44,971 nt of DNA from Acidobacteriota bacterium. Lineage in GTDB: Bacteria; Acidobacteriota; Polarisedimenticolia; J045. The translations under genes were made by a program, and so were the position numbers. The stretch spans positions 1-44,971 of the forward strand of contig RFHH01000121.1 in the NCBI GenBank assembly GCA_003696075.1, written 5' to 3'. Shown in pieces: positions 40,545 through 44,971 of the stretch. Position 1 is the first letter of the stretch. The number at the start of each line of letters is the position of its first letter. Under the pieces are notes generated by a model. It made no database searches, had not been told where the DNA came from, and worked only from the letters and a program-made list of their open reading frames with translations.

Positions 40545-42191
40545 ATGGTGGTGTCTTCGCAGGCTGGAGCGGCAAGCGGCGGTCTTCGCGGCCGGCGGCG
40601 TCTGCTGGAGGTCCTCGCGGTGTCCGCGCTGGGTGGCGTCGTGCTGTATGCCGGCGTGCGCTGGCCCGCGGCCGGCCCCCTCGTCGGCGCCGGCTACGCC
40701 ATCCTCCTTCTCCCCGCGATCTGTGACCGGTGGCGCGCGCCCATCCTCGGCTTCGTGCCGGGGCTGATGGGCTACGCCGTCTCGATGCACATCGTGCTCA
40801 AGAAGTTCGCCTGGTTCGCCCCGATCCTTCTCGCTCCCGCCCTGTCGTGGCACTTCGCGATCATGGGGGTCCTCGCGTACGCCCTGTGGCGGGCGACCCG
40901 GTGGCCGGCGTTCGTCGTCCTGCCGCTGGCGATGGGCGCGGAGGATTGGCTCCGCCCGCTCGTGGGAGTGGGCAACTTCACCATGTACCAGGTGGGGACC
41001 TTCCTGTACGACTACCCCCTGCTGATTCAGCTTGCGGACGTGGTCGGCGCGCGCGGCCTGACCGTGCTGTACGGAGTGGTCCTCGGCACGATGGCCGAGG
41101 CGGCGCGCGCGTGGATCGACGGGCCGCCGCCGGACCTCCGACGCCGGCTCCGCCTGGGGGCGGCCCTCTCCGCGGCGATCGTCGCGGTCGCCACGGCTTA
41201 CGGGGCGTGGCGGCTTGCCACCGAGCGGCTCGAGCCAGGCCCGCGGCTCGCGGTGATCCAGCCCAGCCAGGACCACGCGCCGGAGCTGACCGACCGGACC
41301 GTCCAGTTCCAGCAGCGCTTCACCGCCGAGCACGTGCCGCCGGGCGCGGCGGACATGATCGTCTGGCCGGAAAACTCCGTCATGCTCCCGTACGAAACGC
41401 ACCCCGTCTACCAGCAGGTCGTCACCTGGCTGGCGTCGACCCGCAAGGCCTACATGCTGATCGGCACGCAGGGGACGCGAGGCGGGGGGAAGCATCCGAG
41501 CGCGCGGTCGCTCCTGATCGATCCGGGCGGCGCGATCCTAGGCCGCTACGACAAGATCTATCTCTTCCCGTTCACCGAAAGGCGCGCCTTCATCTTCCTG
41601 GACGAGATCTTTCCCTGGCTGGCGCGTCAGATCGACCGTCTGGTGGTGATGGCCTGGGGCCACGCGCCCGACGGGCTCCCGGGGCGGGAAGCGACGGTGT
41701 TCTCGATCGAGGTGGACGGAAAGACCTACCGCTTCTGGACGCCTCTGTGCTACGACGTCGACTACGCGGACAGCGCGAGGGAGGCGGCGCGGAACGGCGC
41801 TCAGTTTTTCGTCAACATGACCTCCGAGGGGTGGCTCGGCTGGGGCGTCGCCCACAACCAGCTCGCTTCCAGCATCATGCGTGCCGTCGAGTCGCGGGTG
41901 GGGGTGGTGCGCGTCGGGAACACCGGGATTTCGGGCTTCATCCTGCCGAGCGGGCGCGTGGATCGCTTCCTCGTCGGCACCTCCGAGCATTGGAGGCCGA
42001 TGGACGACCCGAGAATCCTCGTCAAGGGAGCGCTGACGCGGCGGGTGATGCTGGATCCGGATCGGCCGACCGTCTACACCCGCTTCGGCGGGATCATCGA
42101 TCTCCTCTGGCCGGCGGCCTGGCTTGTCGGGACGGTCGCGGGGCTCCTCCGCCGCCGGCGGGCGGAGCAGCCGGTGCCCACCGGAGCGTAG
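40545..42191 (+). CDS. Apolipoprotein N-acyltransferase-like membrane protein
   Basis: 548 residues. The N-terminal half has about six to seven membrane helices. The nitrilase-type domain has its Glu-Lys-Cys triad: E276 in IVWPENSVM, K337 in RYDKIYLFPFTE and C402 in TPLCYDVDY. The lid region keeps E in PFTE, and the late motif RVGNTGISGFILPSGR is typical of Lnt. E. coli Lnt has CYE where this has CYD. Lnt adds the third acyl chain to lipoproteins in the inner membrane, and several lipoproteins are encoded nearby. The ATG at 40545 is the best start, though its ribosome site is weak. The 3' end overlaps plsC by 98 bases. Confidence 0.8.
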   Translation: MVVSSQAGAASGGLRGRRRLLEVLAVSALGGVVLYAGVRWPAAGPLVGAGYAILLLPAICDRWRAPILGFVPGLMGYAVSMHIVLKKFAWFAPILLAPALSWHFAIMGVLAYALWRATRWPAFVVLPLAMGAEDWLRPLVGVGNFTMYQVGTFLYDYPLLIQLADVVGARGLTVLYGVVLGTMAEAARAWIDGPPPDLRRRLRLGAALSAAIVAVATAYGAWRLATERLEPGPRLAVIQPSQDHAPELTDRTVQFQQRFTAEHVPPGAADMIVWPENSVMLPYETHPVYQQVVTWLASTRKAYMLIGTQGTRGGGKHPSARSLLIDPGGAILGRYDKIYLFPFTERRAFIFLDEIFPWLARQIDRLVVMAWGHAPDGLPGREATVFSIEVDGKTYRFWTPLCYDVDYADSAREAARNGAQFFVNMTSEGWLGWGVAHNQLASSIMRAVESRVGVVRVGNTGISGFILPSGRVDRFLVGTSEHWRPMDDPRILVKGALTRRVMLDPDRPTVYTRFGGIIDLLWPAAWLVGTVAGLLRRRRAEQPVPTGA

Positions 42192-42819
42192 GTGCGGAGG
42201 CCGGGCCGGACTGTCCGGCGAGGCGGCGGATCTCCTCGAACACGCGCGTCCGGAAGCGCTCCGCCAGCTCCCGCGGCGGGGGCGTCGGCCACGGCGCGCC
42301 TTCGAAGACGAGCGGCACGCCGACGTGGACCTTGACCTCGCGGGGACGCGGCACGCGTGCGGTCTTGGGGAAAGCCTCGTACGCGCCACGGATCGCCACG
42401 GGAAGCACGGGGGCTCCGCTCAGGGCGGCGATCCTCGCCAGGCCAGGCCGGAACGGCTGCAACCGGCCGTCGAGCGAGATCCGGCCCTCGGGAAAGATCC
42501 CCACCACCTCTCCCCGCCGGAGGATGCCGCAAACCGCCTCGATCGTCTCGCGCGACCGGCTCCGCACGGGCTCGGTGCCCCAGGCGCGGAAGAGCGCCCG
42601 CCAGAGCGGGGAGCGGTGATACCACTCGCTGTTGATCAGGTACCGGATCGGACGCGGGAAGACGATTCCGATGAACCAGGGATCGAGATAGGACTGGTGA
42701 TTCGCCGCGACGATCAGCGGGCCCTCCCGCGGGATGGCCTCCACGGCTCCCGTCAGCCCGAGCCGCCAATAGGGGCGTACGAGCTGGCCGACGGCGGCGT
42801 TGACGCGGTACAGCCACAT
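42094..42819 (-). CDS. plsC: 1-acyl-glycerol-3-phosphate acyltransferase (PlsC family)
   Basis: 241 residues. The catalytic motif NHQSYLD (40-46) and the phosphate-binding motif FPEG (109-112, in VVGIFPEGRIS) are intact, with SGAPVLPVAIRGAYEAFP following. It transfers an acyl chain to lysophosphatidate, the second step of phospholipid synthesis, or acylates a related lipid. The last 40 residues (from about RLAGQSG) are low-complexity Pro/Ala/Gly/Arg and lie in the 98 bases that overlap the Lnt-like gene on the other strand. The true C-terminus could be a drifted stop codon. Confidence 0.9.
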   Translation of the reverse strand: MWLYRVNAAVGQLVRPYWRLGLTGAVEAIPREGPLIVAANHQSYLDPWFIGIVFPRPIRYLINSEWYHRSPLWRALFRAWGTEPVRSRSRETIEAVCGILRRGEVVGIFPEGRISLDGRLQPFRPGLARIAALSGAPVLPVAIRGAYEAFPKTARVPRPREVKVHVGVPLVFEGAPWPTPPPRELAERFRTRVFEEIRRLAGQSGPASAPTLRWAPAAPPAGGGGAPRPSRQARPPARGDR

Positions 42820-43217
42820 CGCGGTCCGAACCCGAAGAAAACGATCCTAGCGCGCCGCACCGGTCGCGTCATGGCGGACGGCGATTCAACGGTCCACCCG
42901 GCAACGTCTTGCGGCGGGACGACGCGGCAACGCTCGGCGGCGGGTCTCGCGACCGCGGCACCGGGTCTGTCCCTTGGGGCTGAGATCGACGTTCTCGGCC
43001 CGCGCCCCGGTCTCGCCGCTTCTCGGACGCCGGGGCTCGGCCCGCGGTTTCCTCGCGGCCCCCTCGGCACGGTCGGGCCGCAAGCGGAACCCTTCACGAC
43101 CGGTCCGGTGCGCGCCGCGAGGAGCTCCGGGCGGTGCGCGCTCCGGAATCCGCCCGATCCGGCTCCGGTACCTCGCGAACAATCCCGCACGGCTGCGCGC
43201 GGCTAGAATGAAGCATC
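42820..43217. other. Intergenic DNA without a supported gene
   Basis: 398 bases between the divergent plsC and lipoprotein genes. Open frames on both strands are compositionally biased and lack ribosome sites. The only clear element is the TAGAAT box at its right end. No tRNA-like fold or repeat array was seen. Confidence 0.4.
43204..43209 (+). promoter_or_regulatory. Candidate -10 box for the lipoprotein gene
   Basis: TAGAAT, five of six to consensus, ends nine bases before the ATG at 43218. There is no ribosome site between, so the transcript may be leaderless, as suggested for 38947. Confidence 0.4.
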
Positions 43218-44339
43218 ATGGCCTCCAGGGCGGATCCCGCACCGCTTCGGACCACGCGCTGCGTCGCGCTGGCCCTTGCGGCCGTCGTACCCCTGCTCGA
43301 TGGTTGCTTCCCGACGCCGCCGCTCCAGGAGGGCATGACGATCTCGCTCTCGCGGGACGGGAGTTTCGAGGTCGAGATCGTCCAGCGCATCGCGCCGGGC
43401 GGTGACGCGCCGCGCGCCGTCGCGAGGAGGCTGGAGAACCTGCGCTCCGCCGCCGCCCGCGGCGAGGACGACTGGTCCCGGCGCCTCGAGAGGGCCGAGC
43501 CGGTGCGGTGGACCACGGCCATCGACCGCGCGGGCGGGGAGATCCGGGAAGTCCGGCACAAGGCTTCGTTCGAACGCCTCGAGGACTTGGGGCCATTGTT
43601 CGACGGAAGCGACGTCCGCGTCGAGGTCGAGCGCGAGGCGGGCGAGATCGAGCTGGTTTTCCTCGCCGACCGTTCCCGCCGCGCGACCTTCAGCCAGCGG
43701 GAGGCCCTCGACGAGGCTCTGGACGAGTGGATCGCGGCGCTGAGCGACTACCTTCGCGGCCTCGCCGAGCTGTACCGCTACCTCGAGCGCCGCCCCGGCC
43801 GAAGCCGCGCCGTGCTGGGCGCGATTCTTGCCGACGCCCTCGAGGATTCCGAGCGGGAGCGGCTTCCCGAGCCGGACGAGCGCGAGCGGGAGATCCTCGA
43901 TCGCATCGGTCAGACGATGACCGCCCTCGCGGGCATCTTCACCGTTCCGGAAGGCGAGCCTTACACGCTCGAGGAGATCTTGGCGCTGGCGCACGACCCC
44001 TTCCCCGCGCCGCTCGAGATCGTCGCGCCGTTCGGGATCGAGGAGGCGTCCGGGTTCGCCGAACGGGACGGACGGTTCGTCGTGCCGGGGCTGAGCCTGT
44101 TCCGGGCCTGGAAGGGGCTCGCGCCCGAGTTCGCCTCGCCCGATCCCTTCTCGCTCCTCGTCCCCTACGTGATCCTCGGCGCGAGCGAGCCGCTTTCGCT
44201 GGACGCGGTCCTGGCGGAGCCGCGCCACGCCGTGGCGGCGTCCGAATCGGAGCTCCGCAGGCGGCTGCTCGACGCGCTCACGCCGGCATCCGCCTACCGC
44301 CTGCGCTGGAAGGTGGAGGGCGATGCGCCGGCCCGGTGA
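43218..44339 (+). CDS. Lipoprotein of unknown function
   Basis: 373 residues. A signal of lipoprotein type (CVALALAAVVPLLDGC, Cys about 30) is followed by a mature part starting FPTPPLQEGMTISLSRDGSF. An N-terminal beta-rich section (SLSRDGSFEVEIVQRI, VRVEVEREAGEIELVFLAD) leads to a long, acidic helical section (ALDEALDEWIAALSDYLRGL, RYLERRPGRSRAVLGAILAD, EREREILDRIGQTM). A mixed C-terminus follows. I recognise no family; the charged helices suggest a membrane-anchored scaffold or inhibitor-like protein. No ribosome site is visible; a TAGAAT box sits just upstream. Confidence 0.75.
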   Translation: MASRADPAPLRTTRCVALALAAVVPLLDGCFPTPPLQEGMTISLSRDGSFEVEIVQRIAPGGDAPRAVARRLENLRSAAARGEDDWSRRLERAEPVRWTTAIDRAGGEIREVRHKASFERLEDLGPLFDGSDVRVEVEREAGEIELVFLADRSRRATFSQREALDEALDEWIAALSDYLRGLAELYRYLERRPGRSRAVLGAILADALEDSERERLPEPDEREREILDRIGQTMTALAGIFTVPEGEPYTLEEILALAHDPFPAPLEIVAPFGIEEASGFAERDGRFVVPGLSLFRAWKGLAPEFASPDPFSLLVPYVILGASEPLSLDAVLAEPRHAVAASESELRRRLLDALTPASAYRLRWKVEGDAPAR

Positions 44340-44864
44340 ATCCGTGCGAAGCTCCGCCGCGCGGGCTCCGATCCGGCCCGAGCCATCGAAGAGCGTGGAG
44401 GCCGGTTGGAAATCGGCCGCCCGGAGCGACCCGAGCCGGCAACGTCCGCGCCGGCATCGACTCCAAAAGGACAACGGACCGCAGGGGCGCACCCCGAACC
44501 GAGCGTAGGGGACCCGCGGAGCGCGGGCGGCATCTTCGCAGAAAGAAGGCCAGGCGTTTCGATCGGCCGGCCGATCTTCCCCGGCGGAGTCGGCGGATCC
44601 CTTGGCGCCTGCTCGGCGCTCACCGCGGGCCCTGCGCCCACCGCCACGCGGGGGCGGTGCGCGTGGCGAGGAGCGACGCCCCGCCCGGGGGTTTCGCCCC
44701 CCCATCCCGGCCCGGGACGGAAGGCGGGGTGGCGGGGCGCGCGGGAGCGGAACCCGTCGGCATGAGCGCCCGCGCCGGCGCGGGGCATGCCTCGCCGCGC
44801 GGCCGTCAGACGGGGCGAGCCTCGCGCGCTGTAGAAGCCGGCCGCGCAGGGACCGGCCGCCGCC
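44340..44864. other. Intergenic DNA between convergent genes
   Basis: 525 bases. Open frames on both strands are Arg/Pro/Gly/Ala-rich with no ribosome site or domain. The only marked feature is the stem-loop at 44677-44739, listed separately. No RNA gene was recognised. Confidence 0.4.
44677..44739. terminator. Large GC-rich stem-loop between convergent genes
   Basis: Outer arms CGCCCCGCC (44677-44685) and GGCGGGGCG (44731-44739) pair perfectly. Inside is a second hairpin, GGGGG-TTTCG-CCCCC (44687-44701). No T run is present on either side. It could terminate one or both flanking genes or simply be a GC-rich repeat. Confidence 0.3.
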
Positions 44865-44971
44865 TCACTCCGACGCCGGCAGCAACGTGCCGCTGCACTC
44901 GCCGAAGCCGATACGCAGCCCCTCCCTCTCGCACCACCCCGTCATGATCACCGTGTCCCCGTCCTCGAGGA
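44865..44971 (-). CDS. fahA: Fumarylacetoacetase, C-terminal end (gene continues beyond the window)
   Basis: The last 35 codons before a TGA at 44865 read [12 protein letters not shown], then [11 protein letters not shown], then [11 protein letters not shown]. The pattern F-L-E-D-G-D, then G-x-C, then G-x-G-x-CSG-x-x-LPA is the known C-terminus of fumarylacetoacetase, which splits fumarylacetoacetate in the last step of tyrosine and homogentisate breakdown. The start and the active-site part are outside the window, so function rests on the tail alone. It agrees with the aromatic amino acid theme of 17378-28533. Confidence 0.75.
   Translation of the reverse strand, partial: LEDGDTVIMTGWCEREGLRIGFGECSGTLLPASE

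Noticed and set aside
42820-43217. Possible small gene in the 398-base gap
   Set aside because: Frames on both strands are biased in composition and none has a ribosome site or a recognisable motif.
44294-44788. A 164-codon minus-strand frame in the right-hand gap
   Set aside because: Pro/Arg/Ala/Gly-rich without a ribosome site, and it overlaps the end of the lipoprotein gene.

Overview
The window is very GC-rich chromosomal DNA from a bacterium with an outer membrane. The evidence for the envelope is a TonB/ExbB/ExbD set, several lipoprotein signals, an Lnt-like acyltransferase, an S46 peptidase and a B12 uptake pair. The mix of fused E1 alpha-beta oxo-acid dehydrogenase, S46 peptidase, TMTC-like TPR membrane protein and phosphatase-type PP2C regulators would suit an Acidobacteriota-like lineage, but that placement is inference only. 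No insertion sequences, phage genes, CRISPR arrays, rRNA or tRNA genes were seen. Almost all the DNA is ordinary, tightly packed genes.

Layout: 1-2010 (minus) is a TonB-type energising operon running off the left edge. 2278-4564 (minus) holds a CorC-type transporter and a rhomboid protease. 4680-8445 (plus) holds a secreted PrcB-like duplication protein, an FHA-GAF-PP2C phosphatase and a GIY-YIG nuclease whose exonuclease half looks dead. 8451-10021 (minus) is lipoyl synthase with a conserved unknown. 10286-15943 (plus) is a translationally coupled pentose phosphate operon, zwf-gnd-pgl-tkt. 16380-17138 is a crotonase.

17378-23875 (minus) is a compact operon for lower phenylacetate catabolism (paaG, paaH, paaJ, paaZ) ending in an amino acid dehydrogenase. 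Divergent from it, 24031-28533 (plus) encodes a fused 2-oxo-acid dehydrogenase E1, its E2 and a lipoprotein dipeptidase. Together these could take peptides and branched or aromatic amino acids to acyl-CoA. Lipoyl synthase at 8451 would supply the E2 cofactor, and a fumarylacetoacetase tail at the right edge adds a second aromatic amino acid enzyme. 28527-30968 (minus) is a B12 uptake and adenosylation set. 31064-32547 (plus) is an ECF sigma / single-pass membrane protein / Spy-like trio resembling the CnrH-CnrY-CnrX design.

The right third holds a TMTC-like glycosyltransferase (32574-34676), a small histone-fold protein with a long basic tail (34916-35182), a CinA-like domain protein, a TPR protein, an S46 dipeptidyl-peptidase, a type 5 uracil-DNA glycosylase, a chalcone-isomerase-like protein, an Lnt-like acyltransferase overlapping a PlsC acyltransferase, and a lipoprotein. 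The histone-fold gene is the most striking item: its loop-2 motif and Arg-to-Asp spacing match archaeal histones, and palindromic DNA lies just upstream.
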